A model generated the notes under the pieces. The model saw only the letters and a list, made by a program, of their open reading frames with translations. It searched no databases and was not told the DNA's origin. From contig NZ_CP091716.1 in the NCBI RefSeq assembly GCF_022009635.1, positions 1,193,001-1,257,000 on the forward strand: a stretch of 64,000 nucleotides of DNA, read 5' to 3'. Below are positions 27,363-38,200 of this stretch, in pieces. The stretch's first letter is position 1; each line of letters begins with the position of its first letter. The position numbers were made by a program, and so were the translations under genes. This DNA is from Variovorax paradoxus (GTDB taxonomy: Bacteria > Pseudomonadota > Gammaproteobacteria > Burkholderiales > Burkholderiaceae_C).

Positions 27363-28397
27363 ATGAACACCCACGCGGCCGCCATCGCCGATACCCCGGC
27401 GCACGCAGGCAGCCGCATCAGTTCGATCTGGCAACGCTGCCGTCGTTGGGCATTGCCGCTGTTCGGCATCGCCGTGCTGGGCCTGCTCCTGTCCCATGCG
27501 CACAAGATCGACTGGGCCGGCGCGTGGCAAGCATTGCAGCGCTACTCGCCCTTGTTGCTGCTTTCCGTGCTCGGCCTTGCGACCGCGAGCCACATGCTCT
27601 ACGGCTGCTTCGACCTGATCGGCAAGCGCCATCTGCAACATCGCCTCCCGTACTGGCGCACATGGGCGATCGCGGTGACGAGCTATGCCTTCAATCTCAA
27701 CCTCGGCTCGCTGGTCGGCGGCATCGCGATGCGTGCGCGGCTCTATGCGCGTGCGGGTCTCGACGACGCCACGGTCGCGCAGATCGTGGGGCTGAGTCTC
27801 GCGACCAACTGGCTGGGCTATGGCCTGCTCGCGGGCGGGCTGTTCGCGGCGGGCGCCATCGTGCCGCCGAGCCAGGCTCACGTCGGCGCAGGCACGCTGC
27901 GACTGCTCGGCGTGGCGATGATCCTGCTGGCATTGGCGTACGTCGCCGCCTGTGCATTCGCACGCGGGCGCGAATGGCGTTTCAGGGGCCGCCGCCTGCA
28001 GTTGCCCGCCGCGCGTCTGGCCGTGGTGCAGCTCGCGCTCTCCACCACCAACTGGGCGTTGATGGGCGCGGCCATGTACCTGCTGCTCGGGCAGAAGGTG
28101 CCTTACGCGACCACGATGGGCGTGCTGCTCGCGGCGTCCATCGTCGGCGTGCTGACGCCGATTCCCGCAGGCCTCGGCGTGCTTGAAGCCGTGTATCTCG
28201 CGCTGCTCTCCGGAACGGTGAAGCAGGGCGCGTTGATGGGGGCGGTGCTCGCCTACCGCGCGCTCTACTATCTGCTGCCACTGGCCGGCGGGCTGGCGCT
28301 CTACCTGTTCCTCGAACGCTATGCGTCGAGCCACTCGGCCGAAGAAACCTCGGGGGACATCACCCCGCCCCTTCCAACACCAGTTGCGTCTGCGTGA
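27363..28397 (+). CDS. UPF0104 / lysylphosphatidylglycerol synthase-type membrane protein
   Basis: This 344-residue integral membrane protein has about eight hydrophobic segments. It contains the characteristic stretches NLNLGSLVGGIAMRARLY and LTPIPAGLGVLEAVYLALL found in the YbhN/MprF flippase-like family. It has no aminoacyl-transferase domain, so lipid lysylation is not implied; a lipid-flippase-like or transport role is possible. Its 3' end overlaps the convergent thioesterase gene by 38 bp (28360-28397). Confidence 0.85.
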   Translation: MNTHAAAIADTPAHAGSRISSIWQRCRRWALPLFGIAVLGLLLSHAHKIDWAGAWQALQRYSPLLLLSVLGLATASHMLYGCFDLIGKRHLQHRLPYWRTWAIAVTSYAFNLNLGSLVGGIAMRARLYARAGLDDATVAQIVGLSLATNWLGYGLLAGGLFAAGAIVPPSQAHVGAGTLRLLGVAMILLALAYVAACAFARGREWRFRGRRLQLPAARLAVVQLALSTTNWALMGAAMYLLLGQKVPYATTMGVLLAASIVGVLTPIPAGLGVLEAVYLALLSGTVKQGALMGAVLAYRALYYLLPLAGGLALYLFLERYASSHSAEETSGDITPPLPTPVASA

Positions 28398-28770
28398 CGA
28401 CGGCGCACAGCTTGCCGTCCGCATTGGTGACCGAGGTCTGCCAGACCATGGTCGTGCGTCCCCGATGCAACGCCACGCTGGTGCCGGTGACGATGCTGCC
28501 GACACGCGCGCCGGCGATGAACTTGGTGCTCGAATCGGTGGTGGTGGTGCGCTTGCCTTGCGTCAGGTTGACGATGGTGCCGACGGCACCCAGCGTGTCT
28601 GCAAAAGCCATGTAGGCGCCGCCATGCAGGATGCCGCCGGCGGTGCACAGGTCGGGCCGCACTTCCATCTGCGCGACCACGCGGTCGGGTTCGAGTGCCG
28701 TGAGGCGCACGCCCATCAGGCCGGGGAACAGCGTGTCCAGCAGTTTCTGGAGAGCGGCGATGTCTTGCAT
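28360..28770 (-). CDS. PaaI-type hotdog thioesterase
   Basis: This 136-residue single-hotdog acyl-CoA thioesterase family protein has the family core GGILHGGAYMAFADTLGAVG around residues 45-64, with the catalytic Asp likely in FADTLG, followed by SSTKFIAGARVGSI. Substrate is unknown; related proteins act on phenylacetyl- or other aryl/acyl-CoA esters. It is transcribed convergently with, and overlaps, the UPF0104 gene. The start has the upstream sequence AGGAGCCCTC on its own strand, which contains a usable AGGAG. Confidence 0.88.
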   Translation of the reverse strand: MQDIAALQKLLDTLFPGLMGVRLTALEPDRVVAQMEVRPDLCTAGGILHGGAYMAFADTLGAVGTIVNLTQGKRTTTTDSSTKFIAGARVGSIVTGTSVALHRGRTTMVWQTSVTNADGKLCAVVTQTQLVLEGAG

Positions 28771-28846
28771 GAGGGCTCCTGGAAATGATGTCCTTCCATA
28801 CTAAACAGAGGCTTCGCCGCATGCAAAGAGTGCCCGCGCCGCATGT

Positions 28847-31138
28847 TCACAGCTTCGGCGTGGCGCGTGCCAGCAGGCGGATGTGTTCGAAGTCCAGCCG
28901 GTCGAGCGCCTGCCGCACTGCGTCGACCAGCGCCGCGTGACGCGAATCGGCCGCGGCCAGCCGATCGGTCCATTCGTGCAGATCGGTCCAGCGGCCGTCG
29001 CGCGCGAGCACCTCGAGTTCGGCGCGCGCCGCGGCGGGCAGCGGCGCGATGGCCGGCACAGGTGTCGGCGGCCGGCGCAGCCGCAGGCGCGGCGACTGGA
29101 GCGGCGGCGATGACGGTGCTTGTGGGGCGACGGATCGCGGCTCCTCCGGCGCGTCCTTCACGATCACCGAGAAACGCACACGCGTGCCCAGGTTCGGATG
29201 GCTCATGAGCAGCAGGCGTCCGCCCATGCGCTGCACGATGCGCCGCGCGATGACCAGCCCCAGCCCATTGCCGCTCGCGCTCGGCGCGTTCTCTGCAAAG
29301 GCCTGGCGGATGCGCGCCTGCTCCTTCAGGTCGATGCCGGCGCCGCTGTCCCACACCTCGAACTGAAGCCGCCACGACTCCGCGCGCGGCCGCGCACGCA
29401 CGCGCAGGCCGATCTTGCCGCCATGCGTGAACTTCGCGGCGTTCGACAGCAGGTTGAGCAGCAGCTGGTGAAAGCGCTTGCTGTCGATCAGCACCGCACG
29501 CGGCAGCGCGCCTTGCACTTCGAGCTCGAATGCGTTGTTGCGCCGCTGTGCGAGCGTGTCGGCGTACTGCGCGATGTCGTCGAGCAGCGCCTGCAGCCTC
29601 GCGGGCCGTGGCTCGAAGGAGAACGGCAGCAGCTCGCCCTTCGCGTAGTCGAGCAGGTCGTCGATCAGCGAGAGCTGATAGGCCGCGCTGCGCTCGATGG
29701 CCTGCAGCCGATCGGGTGGCTGCGGCATTTCGTCGCGCAGCAGCCGCACGTGGCCGATGATGGTCGCGAGCGGTGCGCGCAGGTCATGGGTCACATAGGC
29801 CATGAGCCGTGTCTGCTCGCGCGCCTGGTGCTCGGCCTGCTCCAGCGCGGCGTTCAGCGCATGGGTCTTGCGCGCCACTTCGTCGCGCAGGCGTTGCTGT
29901 TCTTCGGCCTGCCAGAGCACCAGCGTGCGCTGCGCGAGGTGCTGCTGGCGTGACAGATGGTGCGTCCATGACGAGAGCGCGACCAAGCCCATCAGCATGC
30001 CGGGAAAGCCCAGTGCATAGGCGTCGAAGCCGGGCAGCATGTGCGTGGGCAACGAAAGCTCGGTCAGCCGCAGGCACACGCCGACCATGATGATGGTCAT
30101 CACCGGGAACGCCAGCTTGCCGCCCGGTCCCGCGCGCCGCATGTAGATGAAGCTGCTTGCCGTGAGCGAGAACACCAGCAGCAGAACGGTCAGGTTGCCC
30201 AGGCGCGCGAAGGGCGCGTACGGCCCCAGCAGCGTGCCAAGCACCGCGACGACCTGGCTGGTGGCCAGCACCGCGATGACGGGCAGCCCCGGCGGGCGCA
30301 CCGGGCCGCGGCGCGACAGCACGTGCAGGTACAGCAGCAGGCTCAGCACGCTGCAGCCGGCCACCACGCCTGCCGCGCGGTAGCTCCAGTCGGTGCTGTC
30401 CGGCCACAGCACGAGCCGCGCATGGCCTCGGTAGGTGGCCTCGTACAACGCCACCAGCATGAAGCCCAGGCTCTGGGAAGCCATCAGCGGTTTGCGCGAG
30501 ATGAGCCACAGCGTGAGCGAGTACACGGCAAGCACCAGCATGCCGCCGATCAGCAGCCCGTCGAGCAGCGCATGGCTGCTCTCTGCTTCGCGCCAGCTGT
30601 CGGCCGTGTGCAGTTCGGGCGCGAACTTGAGGCTGCTGTGGCTCTGCACGCGCACCAGCAGGCGCGCTTGCTCGCCGGGCCGCAGGTCGAGCGACAGCGT
30701 CGGCACGCGGTCGCGGTCGCCGCGCAGAGGCACCGACACGCCGGCCCGCTCGAGCGTCCATGCGGCCTTGCCGGTCGGGGCGCCGATGCGGCGTTGCACA
30801 TGAAAGTCGACGTGCTGCAGCCATGTAGTGTTCAGCACCAGGCGCAGCGGCTGCACCGTGCCGGTGTCGTTCACGACCGCCAGGCGCAGCCAGAAGGCCG
30901 AGTTCGTGAAGCCCTGCCGCATCTGCGCGTGGGTGCCGGGCCGAAAGCGGGTCGAGGCCTCCGCGTCTTCGCGCGAGAGCAGGCCGTCCGGGTCTTCGAG
31001 CAGCTCCACCACCTCGTCGAGCACCAGCGGCAGTTCGGGCGCCTCGCCCAGCCTCAGCGTGGCGGCGTCCGCCGGGCCCGCGAGCCAGGAGGCCGCGCAC
31101 AGCAGCAGGGCGGCCGCGATGCCGCGGATCGCCACCAC
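28847..31138 (-). CDS. 7TMR-DISM sensor histidine kinase
   Basis: This ~763-residue kinase starts at GTG 31138, 10 bp after the stop of the response-regulator gene; the longer frame upstream overlaps that gene. It has a signal peptide (AAALLLCAASWLAGPADA), an extracellular 7TMR-DISM sensory domain, and seven membrane helices from about residue 185 to 380. A coiled coil, HisKA (LMAYVTHDLRAPLATIIGHV), HATPase (NLLSNAAKF; GNGLGLVIARRI) and an unusual C-terminal extension of about 100 residues follow, made of a Pro-rich linker and a helical domain (ELEVLARDGRWTDLHEWTD). DISM domains usually sense small carbohydrates or other envelope ligands. Its likely target is the AraC-type regulator encoded just upstream. 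Confidence 0.9.
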   Translation of the reverse strand: MVAIRGIAAALLLCAASWLAGPADAATLRLGEAPELPLVLDEVVELLEDPDGLLSREDAEASTRFRPGTHAQMRQGFTNSAFWLRLAVVNDTGTVQPLRLVLNTTWLQHVDFHVQRRIGAPTGKAAWTLERAGVSVPLRGDRDRVPTLSLDLRPGEQARLLVRVQSHSSLKFAPELHTADSWREAESSHALLDGLLIGGMLVLAVYSLTLWLISRKPLMASQSLGFMLVALYEATYRGHARLVLWPDSTDWSYRAAGVVAGCSVLSLLLYLHVLSRRGPVRPPGLPVIAVLATSQVVAVLGTLLGPYAPFARLGNLTVLLLVFSLTASSFIYMRRAGPGGKLAFPVMTIIMVGVCLRLTELSLPTHMLPGFDAYALGFPGMLMGLVALSSWTHHLSRQQHLAQRTLVLWQAEEQQRLRDEVARKTHALNAALEQAEHQAREQTRLMAYVTHDLRAPLATIIGHVRLLRDEMPQPPDRLQAIERSAAYQLSLIDDLLDYAKGELLPFSFEPRPARLQALLDDIAQYADTLAQRRNNAFELEVQGALPRAVLIDSKRFHQLLLNLLSNAAKFTHGGKIGLRVRARPRAESWRLQFEVWDSGAGIDLKEQARIRQAFAENAPSASGNGLGLVIARRIVQRMGGRLLLMSHPNLGTRVRFSVIVKDAPEEPRSVAPQAPSSPPLQSPRLRLRRPPTPVPAIAPLPAAARAELEVLARDGRWTDLHEWTDRLAAADSRHAALVDAVRQALDRLDFEHIRLLARATPKL

Positions 31139-31148
31139 GGCCGGCGCC

Positions 31149-32003
31149 TCAGGCAGACGGCGCCGGCAGAGTCGATGGCGCCGCCACAGGCATGAACGGC
31201 GGCATCGGCCGGGCGGCTCGTGCGTTGCGATAGGAAGAAGGCGTGAGCCCGAAGCGCTCGCGGAACGCGGTCGAGAAATTGGCCGCGCCGGAGAAGCCCA
31301 CCGCATGCGCCACTTCTTCCATGTTGAGCGCGGAGTTCAGCAGCAGGCGCTGGGCTTCCACCAGCCGCATCTCGCGCACGAACTCGTACACCGTGCGCCC
31401 GGTCTGCTCGCGGAATGCGCGCGTCAGCCGCTTCTCGTGCGTGCCCACGCGTGCCGCCAGCTCGGGCAGCGCGGGCACGCTTGCCAGATCCGACAGAACC
31501 AGCCGTTCGGTCGCCTGCGCGATCACGCGGTCGGCGTTGTCCGAGCGCGCGTTCTCCAGCACGCTCTCGGCCTGCGCCATGCACTCCTGCGCATGGCTGC
31601 TGCTGCTGGCCAGCGCCAGGTGCACCGCCACGCGCGCCAGCACTTCGGCCGGGTCGAAGGGCTTGAGGATGTAGTCGACCGCGCCTTCGCGCAGGCCGGT
31701 GATGCGCTCGTCCACCGCGCTCGACGAAGTCAGGAAGATCACCGGGATGCGCGCGGTGGCGCTGTCGGCCTTCAGCAGCCTGCAGGTGGTGAAGCCGTCG
31801 GTCGAGCCCATGCGCACGTCCAGCAGCACCAGGTCGGGCTGCAGGGCGGTGACGCGGCGGTAGCCCTGCAGCGCGTCGAACGCGAGGCTGATGCGGTGGC
31901 CCGCGCCGCGCAGCGCGCCCAGCAGCAACTGCAGCTCCTCGATGTTGTCATCGATGACGAGGATGTGCGCGCGCCGCGGTGGGGTGGTCGACCAGTAAGA
32001 CAT
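31149..32003 (-). CDS. Response regulator with AraC-type DNA-binding domain
   Basis: This 284-residue regulator has an N-terminal receiver domain (HILVIDDNIEELQLLL; phospho-Asp in LVLLDVRMGSTDG; Lys in YILKPFDPAE) and a C-terminal AraC/XylS double helix-turn-helix (RLLLNSALNMEEVAHAVGF; FSTAFRERFGLTPSSYR). It is the first gene of a two-gene operon with the DISM kinase. It is divergent from the giant surface-protein operon across a 230-bp intergenic region, so regulation of that operon is an attractive inference. Confidence 0.92.
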   Translation of the reverse strand: MSYWSTTPPRRAHILVIDDNIEELQLLLGALRGAGHRISLAFDALQGYRRVTALQPDLVLLDVRMGSTDGFTTCRLLKADSATARIPVIFLTSSSAVDERITGLREGAVDYILKPFDPAEVLARVAVHLALASSSSHAQECMAQAESVLENARSDNADRVIAQATERLVLSDLASVPALPELAARVGTHEKRLTRAFREQTGRTVYEFVREMRLVEAQRLLLNSALNMEEVAHAVGFSGAANFSTAFRERFGLTPSSYRNARAARPMPPFMPVAAPSTLPAPSA

Positions 32004-32233
32004 GCCGCCGAGCGTATGGGAGCAGGCCTGAAATGCCGTGTGACTAAGTTCACGTTACGTTGCATTCGTAAACAATTGTCATCCAGGGCAAACCTTTTGT
32101 CCTGAATCCCAAAAGTGGCTCCCGGTGAGGACTTCGAGACTCCCGCACTTTCCGGAGCACCCCGCCGCATCCAGCGGCGCCCTGCAAGAAAGGGGTCGGT
32201 GCCCGGTCCATCAGAGCCATCACGAGGGACGGG
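32004..32233 (+). promoter_or_regulatory. Divergent intergenic region, regulator operon / giant surface-protein operon
   Basis: These 230 bp separate the AraC-type regulator (leftward) from the giant repeat protein (rightward). The part at about 32035-32115 is AT-richer than its surroundings (for example TTCGTAAACAATTGTCATCC) and should hold the promoters; no clear -35/-10 pair or repeat operator could be assigned by eye. Confidence 0.45.
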
Positions 32234-35200
32234 ATGTTCAGCACCCCATCGAATCTGCCGGACGCGTCGGCGCGACGCGACCTGTTTTCCAACCCCGCCC
32301 AGGCGCCTTCGGGCCGCTGGCGGCGCGGACTGGCACGCCTTGCCGCACCGCTCGCGGGGCTGCTGCTCGCGGCGGCGGCGCATGCGGCGCCGCAGGTGTC
32401 GGGCCTGGTGCATGTGCCGGACATCCTCCCGGCCGGCGGCACGGTCACCAGCACGGTCACCATTGCCGACACCGACAGCCTGCCGATCGACGCGCCCGGC
32501 GCCTCGTTCACCTACACCATCCCCGCGAACGCCATCTACATGGGCATGGCGGCGGTCCCGTCGGGCACTTGCACCTCCAGCGTGCCCGAGGGTTCGGCCG
32601 GATTCGGCACGCTGACCTGCTCGGGCATCACGCTCGCGGCGAACCAGCAGCTGGACTTCAAGGTGCTGCTGCGCACGCTCACGCAGGGCACGCTGAGCGT
32701 GACCGCGGCGCCCGTCGGCGGCGGCGCCAGCGAGACCAAGGCCATCACCGTGAACCAGGGCGCCGACGTGGCGGTGAGCATCAACGCGCCGGCCACCGCG
32801 CCCAGCGGCTCGACGGTGCCGATCGTCTTCACGGTCACCAACAACGGCCCCGACACCAGCACCGGCTCGACGCTGACCTATCCCATCCCCACGGGCCTGA
32901 CGGTCTCAAGCACTGGCCTGCCCTCGGGCTGCTCGATCAGCGGCAGCCTGCTGACCTGCAACGTGCCGGCCACGCCGGCCACCGCCGGCAGCAACACGCG
33001 CACCTTCAGCATCAACGGCGTGGTCACCGCGGGCGCGGGTTCCACCATCACGCACCAGCCGGCCGTGGCGCCGGCGGGCGCGGTGGGCGACGGCGTTTCC
33101 ACCAACAACAGCGCCACCGCCAACACCACCGTGACCGCAGGCTACGTGCTGGCGCTTGCCAAGAGCCATGACGGCGGCCAGGTGCTGGTCGGCCAGCGCT
33201 TCAACTTCAGGCTGAGCCCCAGCTTCAGCGGCAGCCCGCCCACCGGCGTGACGCTGACCGACACCATTCCCGCCAACTTCGCCATCCAGACGCCCATTCC
33301 CCCGGTCGCCGGCTGGACCTGCTCCGTCAGCGGCCAGACGCTGAGCTGCACGCGCAGCAACATCGGCGGCAACAACGGCGCCAGCGTGGCGCTGGGCGAC
33401 ATCGTGGTGCCGGTCATCGCCATGACCGCGGGCACCGGCGTGGTCAACCAGGCCACGGTGAGCGCGACCGGCCCCATCGCCAATTCCGCCACCGGCAGCG
33501 TGCCGGCCGACGTGGCGGTTTCCGCCGCCGACTTCCGCGCCGACAAGCGCCGCAGCTGGCCGCAGAACAACGTGCCGCTGGGCCAGGCCTTCGACTACCA
33601 GGTCGGCAGCACCAACCTGGGCAGCACCCGCCTGCTGGCCGGCAGCACCATCCAGCTGGTGGACGACGTGCCCGCCGGCGTGCAGATCAACAGCGTCACG
33701 CAGCGCGACGGCTACACCTGCACCGTGACCAAGGGCGGCGCCACCGTGGTGCCCACGCCCGTCGTGCCCGTGCCCGGCCCCGCCACGGTGACCTGCACGC
33801 GCACGCTCACGGCCGACATCGGCGTGGACACCTCGGGCGGCAACACCGCGCGCAACGGCGGCTACATCATCGTGAACGCCACCATCCCGGCGCTGCCGCC
33901 GGGCGGCGGCCAGGTGGTCAACAGCATGTGCGTGAACGTGGCGCTGCCCGCGGCCGCGCCCACGCTCGGCGCCGACCCCGACGCCAACACCGGCAACGAC
34001 TGCACGAGCCTGGGCACCGGCGTGAACGACAACGCCACCGCCGCCGACGTGCGGGTGCTCAAGCGCGTGGTGGGCATCGGCAACAGTGCCGGCAACCGCC
34101 AGATCGCGGGCCAGGACATCACCTGGCAGATCGAAGTGGTCAACGACGGCCCCTCCGAGGCGCAGAACGTCGCTGTCACCGACACCTTCGCTCAGGTGAT
34201 GGGCGCCGGCACCGTCTCGCAGACGGCCAACGGCGGCACCTTCGCGGGCACCTGCGCGCTGCCGGCCAACGGCGGCGGCTTCGGCAGCACCTCGCTCACC
34301 GGCTGCACGCTGTCGACCCTGCCGGTCTGCCGCGCCAGCACCGACCCCGCCAGCGCCTTGCCGCTGTGCCCGGTCATCCAGGTCGTCGCCAAGCATTATG
34401 GCGACGGTGCCTCGGCCACCGATCACGGCTTCTCGATCGACAACACGGCACGCGCCGTGGCGGCCACGCCGGCCGACCCGAACCTGGCCAACAACGACGG
34501 CAGCACCACCGCCTACCTGGTCGCGCGCAGCGACGTGGTGGTCACCAAGTCGGCCAGCCCGGCCTCGGTGCCGGTCGGCCAGCTGCTCACCTACACGCTC
34601 ACCGCGCGCAACCAGAGCCTGGCGCAGGGCAGCCTCAGCCGCGCCTACGACGTGCACGTGGTCGACACGCTGCCGGCCGGGCTGATGTTCATCTCGGCCA
34701 CCGCCTCGGGCGGCGGCAGTTGCAGCACGCAGCCGAGCACCACGCAGCCCACGGGCACCGGCACCACCAACAACCAGCTCGAGTGCGCCTGGACCTCGCT
34801 CGACCGCAACGTGCAGCAGACCGTCACGGTGCGCGTGCGCCCGCTGTACGTGCTCAACGGCACCACGGTGACCAACAACGTGCACGTCTCCACGGCAACG
34901 CCGGAGCTCAGCACGGCCAACAACGACGCCTCGGTGCCGGCCACGATCACCGCGCCGGTGTACGACCTGGTGGTCACCAAGCGCGACGACGTCGACCCGG
35001 TGAATGTGGGCGACGACGTGGGCTACACCATCACGGTGTCGAACAACAGCGCGTCGACCGCGGAAGACGTGCGCATGGTCGACATCCTGCCGCTGCCCGG
35101 CCCGAACGGCGAGGCGCCGCCCACGCTGGTGTCGGTGAGCATCCCGACAGGCGCTCCCGCGGGCACCAGCTTCGCGCTGGCCAGCGGCGCGGCCATCGGC

Positions 35201-38200
35201 TCGGCCGGCGGGCAGATCGTGTTCACCATCCCGACGCTGGGCGGCAGCGGCGCCACGTCCACCGGCGAAACCAATTCGCTGCAGTTCCGCGTGGTGCTGC
35301 GCGGCGTGTCGCGCGGCACCTTCCAGAACAACGCCAAGGTCGATTTCTTCGACGCCGCGCGCAACGTCTACGACGCGGTGCAGGGCAACAACACGGTGGC
35401 CGAGAACACCACCTTCCGCTTCAAGGCCGACGTGGAAGTGGTCTCGAAGGTGGCCGTGGTCAAGGGCACCAACACGCCGCTGGCGAACGCATCGTCGGGC
35501 CAGCCCTTCGACTGGTTCGTGCAACTGCGCAACAACGGTCCCGACAGCGCCGAGACCACCAGCTTCACCGACACGCTGCCCGCGGCCCTGGTGCTGGACG
35601 GCACGCCCGTGTTCACCGTGACCGGCGGCGTCTTCACGCCCGTCGCGCCCACCTGCACCGGCGCCTCCGGCAGCACGACGGTGAGCTGCGCGATCACCTC
35701 GATGCCCGCCAACGGCACCGCCACCGTGCGCATTCCGGTGCGCTTCGCGAGCGGCAACCCGCCGGCCAACGGCACCGAGATCGTCAACCGCGCGCACATC
35801 GTCACCACCGGCTCGGGCGACACCAACGGCGGCGCCGATCCCAACGCCGGCAACAACTTCAACGAAGGCCGCGTCACGGTGCAGAACAGCGCGCTGTCCG
35901 GCCGCGTCTATGAAGACCTCAACGGCAACGGCCTGATCGACAGCGGCGAGCCCGGCATCGCCGGCGTCACCATGCGCCTGACCGGCACCGACAGCATGGG
36001 CAACGCCATCTCGCTGACCACCACCACGGACAGCAACGGCAACTGGGGCTTCACCGTGCCCGCCGGCACCTACAGCGTGACCGAGGACCAGCCCGCCGCG
36101 TACCTGCCGGGCATCACCCGCGCGGGCACCGTCAGCGGCGCGGGAAGCGCGCAAGGCACCGTGCCCACCACCGGCGCGGGCGTCACCAGCGGCCCGAACG
36201 GCTCCAACGCCAACCGCATCGACAACATCGTGCTCGGCACGGGCGGCAGCTCGTCCGCCAACAACTTCGGCGAAGTGCGCGCGTCGAGCCTGGCGGGCCG
36301 CGTCTACCAGGACGCCGACTACAGCGGCACATCGACCACGGGCGACCCCGGCATCGCGGGCGTGACCGTCACGCTCGCCGGCACCGACATGTTCGGCAAC
36401 CCGGTGTCGAAGACCACCACCACGGCCACCGGCACGGGCAACTATCTCTTCGACAACCTGCTGCCCGGCCTCTACAAGCTGACCGAAACGCAGCCCGCGG
36501 GCTTCGCCGACGGCAGCGACGCGGCCGGCACCGCCGGCGGCACCGTGGGCAACGACGTGGTGAGCGACATCGCGCTGCGCTCCAACGCCGCCGCCACCGG
36601 CTACGACTTCGGCGAGTTGCTCACCCGCATCGGCGTGCGCGTGTTCGTCGACGCCAACAACGACGGCATTCCGCAGGCGGGCGACACCGGCATCCCGAAC
36701 GTCGAGCTGCGCCTGACGGGCACCGACGCCGCGGGCAACCCGGTGAACATCCTCGCGGTGGCCACGGGCACCACCGGCAGCTACGAGTTCCGCAACGTGC
36801 CGCCCTCGGGCGCCGGCGGCTACACCATCACCGAGACGCAGCCGGCCAACTACGCGCCGGGCAAGGCCAACAACAACGGGCTGCCCGGCACGCCGCAGGC
36901 CGGCGGCAACGCCATCACCGGCGTGACCGTCTCGGGCACCAACGTGCCGCTGACGCAGGGCGACTACTACTTCGGCGAGCTGCTGCCCGGCGGCATCTCG
37001 GGCCGCGTGTACTACGACCGCGACGGCAGCGGCGTGCAGAACGCGCCGGGCGAGCCGGGCATCGCGGGCGTGACCATCACGCTCACGGGCACCGACATCA
37101 ACGGCCAGAGCGTCACGCGCACCACCACCACCGACGCCAGCGGCGACTACAGCTTCCCGAACCTCGCGCCGGGCAGCTACACCGTGACCGAGACGCGGCC
37201 GCAGGGCTACGAGCCCGGCATCACCCGCGCCGGCAACGTCAGCGGCACGGGCAGCACCGCGGGCACCGTGCCCACCGGCGGCGCCGGCGTGAGCAACGGG
37301 CCCAACGGCTCGACCGCCAACGCGATCCAGAACATCGTGCTCGGCGCGGTGGGCGCGGGCTCGGCCGGCAACAACTTCTCGGCCGTCAGGCCCGCCAGCC
37401 TGGCCGGCTACGTGTACGCCGACGTGGCGCCGTCGAACGGCGTGCGCGACAGCGGCGAGCCCGGCATCGCCGGCACCACGGTGCGCGTCACCGGCACCGA
37501 CTTCCTGGGCAACGCCGTGGACCGCACGGTGCAGACCGGTGCCGACGGCGGCTACCTGTTCGACAAGCTCGTGCCCGGCACCTACCAGATCGACGAGACG
37601 CAGCCCGCCGGCGTGGCCGACGGCCCCGAGTCGCTCGGCACCGTGAACGGCGCGCCGCGCGGCGTGGCCAATCCGGGCAACGTGAACGACCGTTTCGGCG
37701 GCATCGCGCTGGTGTCGGAAGACGTGGGCATCGACTACAACTTCGGCGAGCGCGGCGGCCAGATCGCGGGCTGGGTGTACGTCGACAACAACAACGACGG
37801 CATCCGCCAGGCCGGCGAGCCCGGCATCCCCGGCGTCACGCTCACGCTGACCGGCCGCTCGGCCAGCGGCCTGGCGGTGAACGCCACCGTGGTCACCGAC
37901 GCCACCGGCCGCTATGTCTTCACCGGCCTGCTGCCGGCCGACGCCGCCGGCTACACCATCCGCGAGACGCAGCCCGTGACCTATGCCGACGGCCTGGACG
38001 CCGTGGGCACGCTCGACGGCGTGCCCAGCGGCACGCTGGGCAACGACGTCATCAGCGCCATCGCCTACCGCGGCGGCAACGGCGACAACTACAACTTCGG
38101 CGAACGCGGCGCCTCGCTGGCGGGCACCGTCTACAACGACGCCAACCGCAACGGCACACGCGAGCCGCAGGACCTGCCGATCCCGGGCGTGACCATCACG

